Origin: Planctomycetota bacterium
GTDB lineage: Bacteria; Planctomycetota; Phycisphaerae; Sedimentisphaerales; UBA12454
DNA length: 34,028 nt
Assembly (NCBI GenBank): GCA_018828825.1
Contig: JAHJUV010000101.1
Coordinates: 1 to 34,028 of the forward strand
Direction: 5' to 3'
The number at the start of each line of letters is the position of its first letter. Positions within the stretch are counted from its first letter, which is position 1. Positions 25,632 to 33,394 of this stretch are shown here, one piece after another. The notes beneath the pieces are model-generated. The model did no database searches. It was not told the origin of the DNA and saw nothing but the letters and a program-made list of their open reading frames with translations. Both the position numbers and the translations under genes were made by a program.

Positions 25632-27875
25632 ATGATAAATAAGAAACAGCCAGTGTCGCCCGGTTATGGCCAGGTAGTACGCAGTACAAATCCGGCTTTT
25701 GCTGCCCAGACAGCAATAGCTATAACTCCGAAGGAGATAATAGATATCCTTCGGAGGCATGTTCTGCTTATCTGTATTTTGACATTTTGTGGAGCTGTTA
25801 TAGGAGGAGGCCTTTGGTTTGTTATCAGAAGAATTGCGCCAAAATACACGGCAAGAACCTATATCGAAGTTTTGTCTCCGGGACAGTTTGACCCGACTGT
25901 TATAGGAACGCCTCTTGCCAGTAAAGATATAGCCTATGAATTCAGGTTTTCGAAAGCAGCTTTGATAAAACAGCAGAGTATGCTCCAGGAACTGATTCGC
26001 AGAGATGCAATACGTGAGACTGAATGGTTTGCGAAATTTGATAACGATGTCTTGAAAGTTGTAGAAGACCTCGAAGATCATCTGATGGCAATAGCTGATA
26101 GAAACAGCAACTATATATCTATAGGTATGACATGCGGCAGTGCCGAAGAGGCGGCTCTTATTGTCAACGAAATGGTTGACTTGTTCGTAAAATCCCAGCA
26201 AAGTACCGTACAAACAGATATCAGCGGAAAACTTCGCGACTTTAGCCAACAGGAAAATGAGCTTCGCAATAAACTCCAGAGCATTAGCAGTTCACTTACG
26301 GATATCAGACGTTCGTCCGGTCTGACACAGCTTGAGAGCGCAGGAGAAGGAAGTTTTCGCCATACTATTACACAAAAGTTGGGAAACCTTGAAATAGAGA
26401 AAATGAAACTTGAGGCGGATATCGAACAAATTCGTACAAGTGTCGCAAGTTATGAAGAAAGAAAGCCCACTGATGAAATAGTACAGCGTAGTACTGAGAA
26501 TGATAGCGTTGTTCTCGGGCTTATCCAGAGAATTGCGACTCTGGAAGCGGAACTTGCGAGAAAGATGACCACTCTTGGCGAAAATCACAGAGAGGTCAAG
26601 CAGTTACGGGAAGTTTTGCGACAGACAATAGTGGAAAAAGAGGCTCGGAGTAATATGAAATCTCTGCAAATACGTGATTCCGATATTACCTCTGCCAAGG
26701 ACCAATTTGCATTAATTTCCAATCGTCTTGCAAAGCTTGAAGAAATGCGGGCTCAGACGGAAAACCAGCAGAGAGATCTCGATAATACACGAGCCACGTA
26801 TGATGGTTTTATTTCACGAAGAGAAGAAGCAAAGAACAAGTTGTTTGCCGTTCAGGAACAGATAAGCAAATACAATCTTATAAAACAGGACGTTGAAACC
26901 GCAAAGGTTAAGCCAATAGGCCTTGCTCCGCCGCCTTTAAGAATGAGTTCACCTAGGATTATTATATATGTACCGGGCGGTACTTTCCTTGGATTTATGC
27001 TTGGCATAGGTTTGGCATTTTTGATGGAATTGCTTAACGATCTGCTTCGCACGCCAAAAGATGTAATGAAATATGTCAATGTTTCGCTGCTTGGTATGGT
27101 TGCACACAAGGACCTTGATTCGAATACCAGAGATGCCGATATGTGGAAAGTTGTCAGGCAATTGCCGTTATCAATGATGAGCGAGTGTTATAGGCAATTT
27201 AGAACAAATCTTAAGGTCTCCGTAGACATCGAGAGTCAACGGGTAATCTTTATCACAAGCGGAAATGCCGAAGAGGGCAGAACGACAGTTGCGGCAAATA
27301 CGGCAGCAATATTCGCAGCCGAAGGCCGTAGGGTGCTTTTAATTGATGCAAATTTCCGCAGACCGTGTTTGAATAAAATCTTTTCAAATTCAAATGGACA
27401 ACACATCGGCGCCCCAGACGAGGGAAGGGGATTAAGCGGTTATCTTATCGGTAATTATAGTGCCCAGGAAGTTATCAGGCCGACAGGCCTGGCCGATACG
27501 GATGTTATTGACAGTGGTGCTCTGCCTAATAACCCGGCAGAGTTGCTTGGAGGTCGGAAAATGCACGAGCTTCTTGAATTTGCCAAACAGCATTATGACC
27601 GTGTGATAATAGATGGTCCTCCAATGCTTGTGAGTGACGCTAAGGCACTTGCATCTCTGGCGGACGGTACTGTATTGGTGTTCAATACCGCAATTACCAG
27701 ACGCGGTACTGCACAGCGTATCGTACGCGAACTTAAGGAAATTAACACAAACATTCTCGGCGCTATCCTTATTGGTGTAAGAGTACTTAAGGGCGGTTAT
27801 TACAGTGAATTGTTTGAGTCTTATCGCCAATACCAGGATTCGCATTCAGAACAGCTGGCAGGACAACCTTCCTGA
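25632..27875 (+). CDS. Wzz-type chain-length protein fused to a BY-kinase-like domain
   Basis: A 747-residue polysaccharide co-polymerase of the Wzc class. Membrane segments at about 42-66 and 440-466 flank a long periplasmic coiled-coil region, with a Pro-rich APPPLRMSSP before the second. The cytoplasmic tyrosine-kinase-like domain follows (about 510-735). Its P-loop reads SGNAEEGRTT, so the usual lysine is Arg550. Walker A' is VLLIDANFRRP, with Asp572 kept and the usual second Asp replaced by Asn574. Walker B VIIDGPPML keeps Asp661. The tail has a Tyr cluster (YYSELFESYRQY). I chose the ATG at 25632; a TTG at 25590 is unlikely. It closes the module. Kinase activity is uncertain because of the Arg. 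Confidence 0.9.
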   Translation: MINKKQPVSPGYGQVVRSTNPAFAAQTAIAITPKEIIDILRRHVLLICILTFCGAVIGGGLWFVIRRIAPKYTARTYIEVLSPGQFDPTVIGTPLASKDIAYEFRFSKAALIKQQSMLQELIRRDAIRETEWFAKFDNDVLKVVEDLEDHLMAIADRNSNYISIGMTCGSAEEAALIVNEMVDLFVKSQQSTVQTDISGKLRDFSQQENELRNKLQSISSSLTDIRRSSGLTQLESAGEGSFRHTITQKLGNLEIEKMKLEADIEQIRTSVASYEERKPTDEIVQRSTENDSVVLGLIQRIATLEAELARKMTTLGENHREVKQLREVLRQTIVEKEARSNMKSLQIRDSDITSAKDQFALISNRLAKLEEMRAQTENQQRDLDNTRATYDGFISRREEAKNKLFAVQEQISKYNLIKQDVETAKVKPIGLAPPPLRMSSPRIIIYVPGGTFLGFMLGIGLAFLMELLNDLLRTPKDVMKYVNVSLLGMVAHKDLDSNTRDADMWKVVRQLPLSMMSECYRQFRTNLKVSVDIESQRVIFITSGNAEEGRTTVAANTAAIFAAEGRRVLLIDANFRRPCLNKIFSNSNGQHIGAPDEGRGLSGYLIGNYSAQEVIRPTGLADTDVIDSGALPNNPAELLGGRKMHELLEFAKQHYDRVIIDGPPMLVSDAKALASLADGTVLVFNTAITRRGTAQRIVRELKEINTNILGAILIGVRVLKGGYYSELFESYRQYQDSHSEQLAGQPS

Positions 27876-27926
27876 CAGTTCCTATACGGTTGGCCTATTG
27901 CTTTCTTATAACCTCACTAATCAAAA

Positions 27927-27951
27927 TCGGGGCGACAGGACTTGAACCTGC
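27927..27951 (-). pseudogene. tRNA 3'-end fragment (tRNA-Pro-like), possible att-site remnant
   Basis: Read on the minus strand, the sequence gives a complete T-arm: GCAGG, TTCAAGT, CCTGT at 27951-27935. It then gives the acceptor 3' strand CGCCCCG (27934-27928) and discriminator A (27927). The matching 5' acceptor CGGGGCG, D-arm and anticodon arm are not found in the next 75 bp. TACTTTACCAG at 27968-27978 faintly resembles a decayed D-arm. The ending resembles bacterial tRNA-Pro. Such 3' fragments are typical scars of tRNA-targeting integrases. Confidence 0.6.
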
Positions 27952-27998
27952 CGCCTGAAAAACATAATACTTTACCAGTTAATAAGTTGCAAGAAAAT

Positions 27999-28040
27999 GG
28001 TTAACAAACTTCTAATAATTTGCTAACATTATGCTAACGT
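27999..28040 (+). promoter_or_regulatory. Pho-box-like array upstream of phoB
   Basis: TAAC or TAAT cores begin at 28002, 28013, 28024 and 28035, exactly 11 bp apart. The units read like (G/T)CTAACATTA. The phase equals the 11-bp direct-repeat geometry of PhoB sites, and the array ends about 23 bp before the phoB ATG. Autoregulation of phoBR is the obvious reading. The -10 and start site are not clear. Confidence 0.7.
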
Positions 28041-28060
28041 AAATAAGGTAGAAAAAAGCT

Positions 28061-28744
28061 ATGGCAAAAGAAAATATTCTGATTGTAGATGACGAGGAAG
28101 ATGTACTTGAACTGGTTAGGTATAACCTTGACAAGAACGGTTACAAGATCGAAACAGCAACCACCGGCGAGGAAGCTTTGAAAAAAGCAAGGGCCAAATT
28201 GCCCGACCTATTGATTCTGGATTTGATGCTTCCAGGTATTGATGGCTTGGAGGTCTGCAAAAAGCTCAAAAGCGACAGCAAGACACAGAATATTCCAATC
28301 ATAATGCTCACTGCCAAGGGCGAAGAGTCTGATATTGTTACTGGTCTGGAATTAGGGGCCGATGATTATGTGACCAAGCCGTTCAGTCCAAAAGTCCTTG
28401 TGGCCAGGGTAAGACGGATTCTGCAAAGAGCCTTAACCCGCGATTTGGAAAAAACACCTGTAAAAATTCATGAACTAACTATAGACCCTGCCCGGAGGCA
28501 GGTTCTAATCAAGGGCAAACCGGTTGATTTAACTTTTACTGAATTCAACATCCTTTATGCATTGGTCAAGAGGCCGGGTCTGGTTTTCACCAGATACCAG
28601 ATTGTTGATGCATTACATGGTGATGATTACCTGGTTACAGATAGAGCTGTAGATGTTCAAATAGTGGGGCTTCGCAAGAAACTGGGGCCTTACAGTAAAT
28701 ATATCGAAACTGTCCGTGGTGTTGGTTATCGTTTTAAGGATTAA
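28061..28744 (+). CDS. phoB: PhoB-type response regulator
   Basis: An OmpR/PhoB-class transcription regulator of 227 residues. The receiver domain has the acidic pocket DDEED, phospho-acceptor Asp54 in LILDLMLPG, Thr84 and Lys106 (VTKPFSPK). The C-terminal winged helix carries LTFTEFNILYALVKRPGLVFTR and ends VETVRGVGYRF, as in PhoB. It lies 3 bp before a PhoR-like kinase and directly under a Pho-box-like array. Phosphate transport genes follow, so a phosphate-starvation role is well supported, although OmpR-class regulators cannot be separated by sequence alone. The ATG has AAGGT upstream at 28045-28049. Confidence 0.92.
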   Translation: MAKENILIVDDEEDVLELVRYNLDKNGYKIETATTGEEALKKARAKLPDLLILDLMLPGIDGLEVCKKLKSDSKTQNIPIIMLTAKGEESDIVTGLELGADDYVTKPFSPKVLVARVRRILQRALTRDLEKTPVKIHELTIDPARRQVLIKGKPVDLTFTEFNILYALVKRPGLVFTRYQIVDALHGDDYLVTDRAVDVQIVGLRKKLGPYSKYIETVRGVGYRFKD

Positions 28745-28747
28745 TCG

Positions 28748-30520
28748 ATGTTTAAAAGGCGGCTAATATGGCAGCTTTATCCTTCCTTTTTGCTAATCAT
28801 TATTATTCCAATAGTTGGTGTAACCTGGTATTGGTCACAATCCTTACGTAAGTTTTACCTTAATCAGGTGGCCGAGGATCTAAAATCACGGGCGCATCTG
28901 ATTGAAAAACAAATTTCAATGGGTTTAACAGATCAAAGTTTTGACCAAATCGATGATTTGTGCAAACAAATCGGATTGGCCAGCACTACACGAATTACAA
29001 TAATTTTACCCGATGGCCAAGTAATAGCAGATTCTGACGAGCAACCTGCCAAGATGGGAAATCATGCTGACAGGCCGGAATTCCAAACTGTCCTTGAGCA
29101 GGGTTCTGGCAGTTCAATTAGATTTAGCCAGACTCTTGGCAAAAGAATGATGTATCTAGCAATTGCGCTAAAGCAGGACGGTAAAGTATTGGCTGTTATC
29201 AGAACATCTGTGCCTGTTACCGCAATTGATAAGGCTCTTAATAGTATTTATGCCAAACTTCTCTGGGCAGGTGTAATTATAGCGGTTTGTGCTGCAGTAA
29301 TAAGTTTGGCATTGTCAAAAAGGATAAGCATGCCCATAGAAAAAATAAAGGAAACTGCCAGGAGTTTTGCTGCAGGCAATCTTGATTTGCGACTGTCTAT
29401 CTCGAAGCCTATAGAGTTGGCTGAATTGGCCGAAGCTATGAATAAGATGGCACGCCAGCTAAATGAAAAGATTAGTACTATAACAACGCAGAACAGTGAA
29501 TCTGATGCGATACTTTCAAGCATGGTCGAAGGAGTCATAGCTATTGATGCAGAAGGTTGTATCGTTAGAATCAACCGTGCTGCGGCAAGTTTTCTTAATG
29601 TAAATACAAAACAAGCTGAACGACATAAAATTGCCGAAGCCATTGACAATATTGATATTGTTGAATTTGCTCAAGAGTCGCTTAATAGTTCAGCTCCGAC
29701 AGAAGCAGATATAGTTCTTGCCGGTGATGAAAAGCGATTCCTTAAATTGCACGGCACACGCCTGTCAGATGTTGGAGGCAAAAAAACTGGTGCAGTTATA
29801 GTATTGACTGATGTAACTCGGCTACAGCAACTGGAAAAGATCAGGCGTGATTTTGTGGCAAATGTTTCTCACGAACTTAAGACGCCAATTACTTCAATCA
29901 AAGGTTTTGTTGAAACTCTGCAGGAAGGTGCTCTTACCGAATCTCAGCAGGCTCGGCGTTTTCTTGAGATTATCGGTAAACACTCTGACAGGCTAAATGC
30001 TATTATTGATGATTTGCTTAGTCTTTCCCGGCTGGAAGAGGATAGTGAAAAGAGGATGCTTTCTTTTGAGACAACTCTATTAAAACCAGTTCTTACCGAT
30101 GCAATCACGCTGTCCGAGATTAAGGCAGAAGAAAAACATATCCAAGTCAATCTTAATTGCAAAGAAAACATAGAAGCCAGAATAAACCCTGCTTTGTTGG
30201 AACAGGCTATAACCAATCTTATTGACAATGCGATTAAATATAGCACAGCCGACAGTAAAATATGGGTGGAAGCTGAACAAAATGAAAATGAAATTATAGT
30301 GGAAGTTCGTGACCAGGGCTGTGGTATCGATAAGAAATACCAGGAAAGGATTTTCGAACGTTTCTATGTTGTTGATAAAGGCAGAAGCCGTAAACTCGGA
30401 GGTACGGGGTTAGGCCTATCGATAGTAAAACATATAGCCCAGGTTCATGGGGGGCATATAGAAGTAGAAAGTACTGTCGGCAAAGGAAGTACATTTAAAA
30501 TTCGTTTACCTGTTAATTAA
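28748..30520 (+). CDS. phoR: PhoR-type sensor histidine kinase
   Basis: Membrane sensor kinase of 590 residues. The first helix is at about 9-29, followed by a periplasmic sensing domain of about 130 residues. A second helix lies at about 170-190 and a HAMP linker at about 190-240. A PAS domain (about 250-350) precedes HisKA with phospho-acceptor His375 in NVSHELKTPITS. The ATPase domain shows the N box LIDNAIKYS, DQGCGID and GGTGLGLSIV. The large periplasmic domain is unlike short-looped E. coli PhoR and matches the Gram-positive/planctomycete PhoR (WalK-like) layout. It should phosphorylate the PhoB encoded just upstream. Confidence 0.9.
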   Translation: MFKRRLIWQLYPSFLLIIIIPIVGVTWYWSQSLRKFYLNQVAEDLKSRAHLIEKQISMGLTDQSFDQIDDLCKQIGLASTTRITIILPDGQVIADSDEQPAKMGNHADRPEFQTVLEQGSGSSIRFSQTLGKRMMYLAIALKQDGKVLAVIRTSVPVTAIDKALNSIYAKLLWAGVIIAVCAAVISLALSKRISMPIEKIKETARSFAAGNLDLRLSISKPIELAELAEAMNKMARQLNEKISTITTQNSESDAILSSMVEGVIAIDAEGCIVRINRAAASFLNVNTKQAERHKIAEAIDNIDIVEFAQESLNSSAPTEADIVLAGDEKRFLKLHGTRLSDVGGKKTGAVIVLTDVTRLQQLEKIRRDFVANVSHELKTPITSIKGFVETLQEGALTESQQARRFLEIIGKHSDRLNAIIDDLLSLSRLEEDSEKRMLSFETTLLKPVLTDAITLSEIKAEEKHIQVNLNCKENIEARINPALLEQAITNLIDNAIKYSTADSKIWVEAEQNENEIIVEVRDQGCGIDKKYQERIFERFYVVDKGRSRKLGGTGLGLSIVKHIAQVHGGHIEVESTVGKGSTFKIRLPVN

Positions 30521-30583
30521 TAAAGGTTGACAGTATAAATCACAGGCTTGCCTTTCTTTAACTACCAACAAAAATCTCTATCC

Positions 30584-30620
30584 TAACAAAAGTTTAACTC
30601 TCTTTTCATATTCTTCTAAC
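30584..30620 (+). promoter_or_regulatory. Pho-box-like array upstream of the miniprotein
   Basis: TAAC at 30584, TAAC at 30595, TCAT at 30606 and TAAC at 30617 form four units in exact 11-bp phase. The third unit, TTTTCAT, equals the half-site of enterobacterial Pho boxes. A perfect 14-bp palindrome follows at 30625-30638, about where a promoter -10 region or second operator would sit. The array is 71 bp upstream of the 47-codon ORF. Confidence 0.65.
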
Positions 30621-30624
30621 AGTG

Positions 30625-30638
30625 ACAATGTACATTGT
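30625..30638. promoter_or_regulatory. 14-bp palindrome ACAATGTACATTGT
   Basis: A perfect dyad lies five bases after the second Pho-like array and just upstream of TTTTATGT. It could be a second operator over the promoter or a transcript 5' hairpin. No regulator is assigned. Confidence 0.35.
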
Positions 30639-30690
30639 TTTATGTAAGGAAAGAAAAATTGCCAGTTGATATTTCTTTGGGAGAGTCCAA

Positions 30691-30834
30691 ATGCAGCAGT
30701 TAATTTCTAACATTTTATGCTTGGTAGGAGCCATATACTTGTTTTGGCGTATCGGTGTTTTTTTGAAAACTGTGTTTCAGCTGGTTTGGAAGTCCAAAAA
30801 AACGGCAGATAAATCAACTTTAACAGAACTCTAA
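30691..30834 (+). CDS. 47-residue predicted single-pass membrane miniprotein
   Basis: The ORF MQQLISNILC...KSTLTEL encodes a short protein with one hydrophobic helix (about residues 4-33) and a lysine-rich C-terminal tail. GGGAG at 30679-30683 is correctly spaced from the ATG. The helix includes a Cys, two Trp and interspersed aromatics, and the positive tail predicts a cytoplasmic C-terminus. It is flanked by two Pho-box-like arrays, and its stop codon lies inside the second of them. Similar small membrane proteins often modulate transporters or sensor kinases; here phosphate import or PhoR would be candidates. I recognise no family. Coding status rests on the ribosome-binding site, membrane pattern and context. 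Confidence 0.55.
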   Translation: MQQLISNILCLVGAIYLFWRIGVFLKTVFQLVWKSKKTADKSTLTEL

Positions 30835-30860
30835 CATTACTCTGATATTCGCCTAATACT
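30810..30860 (+). promoter_or_regulatory. Pho-box-like array upstream of the porin
   Basis: TAAC at 30821, TAAC at 30832, TGAT at 30843 and TAAT at 30854 are spaced exactly 11 bp. TAAA at 30810 may be a fifth, weaker unit. The first units overlap the 3' end of the miniprotein gene. The array ends about 92 bp before the porin ATG, leaving room for a -10 and a leader. Confidence 0.65.
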
Positions 30861-30951
30861 TTCTATGTATCTTTCCAGATAGGAATAAAGGAGTTCTTTA
30901 GGATTGGCCTGATGGACCCGATTGAAGGTTTCTGTTTTGTGGAGGCATAAA

Positions 30952-32205
30952 ATGAGAAAAAAAGTTATTTTAACAATGTGTTTGTTTGTTCTGGCATTAG
31001 GGACAGATGCCAAGGCCGACGAACTAACAGAGTTAAAAGAACAAATCAAGATATTGCAGCAAAGAATCGAGAAACTTGAAGCAAAACAGAATCAGCAAGA
31101 TGCACAGATGGAGAAGAAGATTGCTAAAGCGGTTGAGGAAAAACAAGTAGACAGCCTACCTGACAATATTAAGTGGATTGAAAGAATACAATGGGGCGGC
31201 GATTTTAGATACAGGCACGAGTCAATCTCTGATGACACCGCATCAACAAAAAGAAATAGGAACAGAATTCGTGCAAGACTGAAAATGAAGGCCAAGGTCA
31301 ACGATGAGTGGGATGCTATCTTCAGAATTGCCACAGGCAGCAGTGATTCACCTACTTCAACCAATCACACACTGGGCGACTCAAGCGATGACTCTTTCAG
31401 CAGCAAGGAACTATGGCTGGACTGGGCGTATGCTGATTATCACCCTAAATGGAAGCCCGGCCTGAATATCCTGTTGGGTAAAATGGCTAATCCATTTTAT
31501 ATGGTTGGCGGCAATCAGGTAATCTTCGACGGTGATGTAAGTCCTGAAGGCGGTGCAGCAATTTACAAATGGAAAATGAGCGATTCCACCTGTGCACAAC
31601 TGACGGGCGGAGCTTACTGGATGCGTGAAAGAAGTACCGGCCCAGATACCAGCCTTTTCGGAATTCAGGGTTTAGTAAAACACAAACTGTCTGATGACAG
31701 TCATATCCTTGGCGGTATCAGCTACTATGATTTCGGCAATATAAACGGCCAAATGTTATCAGGTATAAGCTCTAATGGAAACACTACTTCCGGCGGCATG
31801 TATACCAGTGATTACGACATGCTGGAAGGTTTTGCAGAATATGGTTTCAAGTTAGGCAAGGCACCCGCTTCCGTTTTTGGCACATATGTAAATAACATAG
31901 CAGCAAGCACCTCCGGAGATACAGCCTGGCTTATTGGAACGAAATACAATAAAGCCAAGGACCCCGGCACATGGGAAGTATCCTACGATTACAGAGATGT
32001 TGAAAAAAACGCTGTTGTAGGCGGACTCTGTGATTCTGACTTCATTGGCGGCGGCACTGATGGTAAAGGCCATGTGGTAGGCTTTAAGTATCAATTAGAT
32101 GAGAATGTGCAATTTGGTCTTAATTACTTTATGAACAAGAAAAATGTCAGCAGCACAAAGGATGACTTCAGACTGATTCAGGCAGATATTATGTTCAAGT
32201 TTTAA
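30952..32205 (+). CDS. Putative outer-membrane porin (phosphate-linked)
   Basis: A 417-residue outer-membrane beta-barrel protein. MRKKVILTMCLFVLALGTDAKADE is a signal peptide, followed by a coiled-coil segment with Leu/Lys/Gln heptads (about residues 25-65). Repeated amphipathic strands such as GGDFRYRHES, IRARLKMKA and ELWLDWAYADY follow, and the chain ends in IMFKF with a terminal Phe typical of barrels recognised by BamA. The ATG at 30952 follows GTGGAGG; a TTG at 30922 would disrupt the signal peptide. The Pho-box-like array and the cotransporter downstream suggest a phosphate-starvation porin comparable in role to OprP or PhoE, though the sequence looks like the planctomycete/proteobacterial 'putative porin' group. 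Confidence 0.85.
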   Translation: MRKKVILTMCLFVLALGTDAKADELTELKEQIKILQQRIEKLEAKQNQQDAQMEKKIAKAVEEKQVDSLPDNIKWIERIQWGGDFRYRHESISDDTASTKRNRNRIRARLKMKAKVNDEWDAIFRIATGSSDSPTSTNHTLGDSSDDSFSSKELWLDWAYADYHPKWKPGLNILLGKMANPFYMVGGNQVIFDGDVSPEGGAAIYKWKMSDSTCAQLTGGAYWMRERSTGPDTSLFGIQGLVKHKLSDDSHILGGISYYDFGNINGQMLSGISSNGNTTSGGMYTSDYDMLEGFAEYGFKLGKAPASVFGTYVNNIAASTSGDTAWLIGTKYNKAKDPGTWEVSYDYRDVEKNAVVGGLCDSDFIGGGTDGKGHVVGFKYQLDENVQFGLNYFMNKKNVSSTKDDFRLIQADIMFKF

Positions 32206-32261
32206 CGAAAGTCTTATGTGATCATAAAATATGAATAGCTATCAACTTATAAGGTAACACG

Positions 32262-33383
32262 ATGAAAAACAGTTTTAAGATTATATTAAAGATAGCTCTT
32301 GCCGCATTTTTTCTTTATTTGTTCCTGCTTAGCATCGGCCTTATGGGAGTAGCATTCAAAGGCTTTGGCAAGGATTTTGCAAAGAATCTTATACAAACAA
32401 CTTCCAATCCTTTCGTTGGGTTATTAATTGGTATCCTTGCAACAAGCATTGTTCAGAGCTCCTCAACAACTACCTCAGTAGTAGTTGGCATTGTTGGCTC
32501 TGGCGGATTAACTGTTACAGCCGCGATACCTATTATAATGGGAGCAAATATTGGAACAACCGTAACAAATACGCTCGTTTCACTCGGCCATATCGGCCGG
32601 CGAGCGGAATTTAGAAGGGCCATAGGAGCAGCCACTGTACATGATTTCTTCAATCTTATCTGTGTTGCCATTATGTTTCCGTTGGAGCTTGCAACCGGTT
32701 TCCTTGAAAAAAGTGCGACACTGCTGAGCTCTGCCTTCCAAAACGTCGGCGGTATCAAATTTACGAGTCCAATCAAAGCTATTATCAAGCCTGCTGAAAA
32801 AGCCATACATTCAATTTCGCTGGACATTTTTGACTCCGAAACGGCTGCTTACATATTTATACTCGTTTTGTCTGCAGTACTCCTGTTTTTTGCTCTCTAT
32901 TTTATTGTTAAAGTGATGAAATCGTTGGTTGTAGAACGTGCCGAGATTATGCTGAACAATGTCATAAATAAAAATGGCCATCTTGCTCTGTTGGCAGGAC
33001 TGATATTTACAATCATGGTACAAAGCAGCTCAATAACCACTTCTTTACTTGTCCCGATGGTTGCTGCCGGAATTTTAACCGTCGAATCTGTTTTCCCAAT
33101 AACGCTCGGAGCAAATATAGGGACGACAACTACAGCCATTCTGGCCTCCTTCGCAACGGGTAACATAAACGCTATTATAATAGCGTTTGTGCATTTTCTT
33201 TTTAATGTGGTAGGTGTCGCCTTGATATATCCAATACCTATATTTAGAAGAATCCCAATCCGGCTTGCTCATGCATTAGGTATTGTAGCTTCGAGAAAGA
33301 GATGGTATGCTTTTGTTTATGTTTTGGCAGTATTTTTTATATTGCCAGCACTTTTAATATTTATGTCTAAACTATTTGGATAG
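32262..33383 (+). CDS. Na+/phosphate cotransporter (NptA/PNaS family)
   Basis: Sodium-dependent phosphate importer of 373 residues. The inverted-repeat signature is clear: QSSSTTTSVVVG and QSSSITTSLLVPM mark the two halves, each followed by GANIGTT. There are about eight hydrophobic segments. The family often carries a C-terminal PhoU domain; here that domain is absent and a separate PhoU-like gene begins 12 bp downstream. AAGG precedes the ATG. It follows the porin by about 56 bp with no Pho-box of its own, so transcription from the porin promoter is likely. It would bring phosphate across the inner membrane after porin passage. Confidence 0.93.
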   Translation: MKNSFKIILKIALAAFFLYLFLLSIGLMGVAFKGFGKDFAKNLIQTTSNPFVGLLIGILATSIVQSSSTTTSVVVGIVGSGGLTVTAAIPIIMGANIGTTVTNTLVSLGHIGRRAEFRRAIGAATVHDFFNLICVAIMFPLELATGFLEKSATLLSSAFQNVGGIKFTSPIKAIIKPAEKAIHSISLDIFDSETAAYIFILVLSAVLLFFALYFIVKVMKSLVVERAEIMLNNVINKNGHLALLAGLIFTIMVQSSSITTSLLVPMVAAGILTVESVFPITLGANIGTTTTAILASFATGNINAIIIAFVHFLFNVVGVALIYPIPIFRRIPIRLAHALGIVASRKRWYAFVYVLAVFFILPALLIFMSKLFG

Positions 33384-33394
33384 GAGATATTACT

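Noticed and set aside
25515..26249. 244-codon minus-strand open frame opposite the Wzz/BY-kinase gene
   Set aside because: It covers the end of the TPR gene and the start of the kinase gene, both convincingly coding on the plus strand.
27927..28003. A functional minus-strand tRNA
   Set aside because: Only the T-arm and 3' acceptor strand are present; no pairing 5' acceptor strand or anticodon stem can be built.
30922..30951. TTG start giving ten extra residues on the porin
   Set aside because: It would put a charged segment ahead of a clean signal peptide, and the ATG at 30952 has a better ribosome-binding site.
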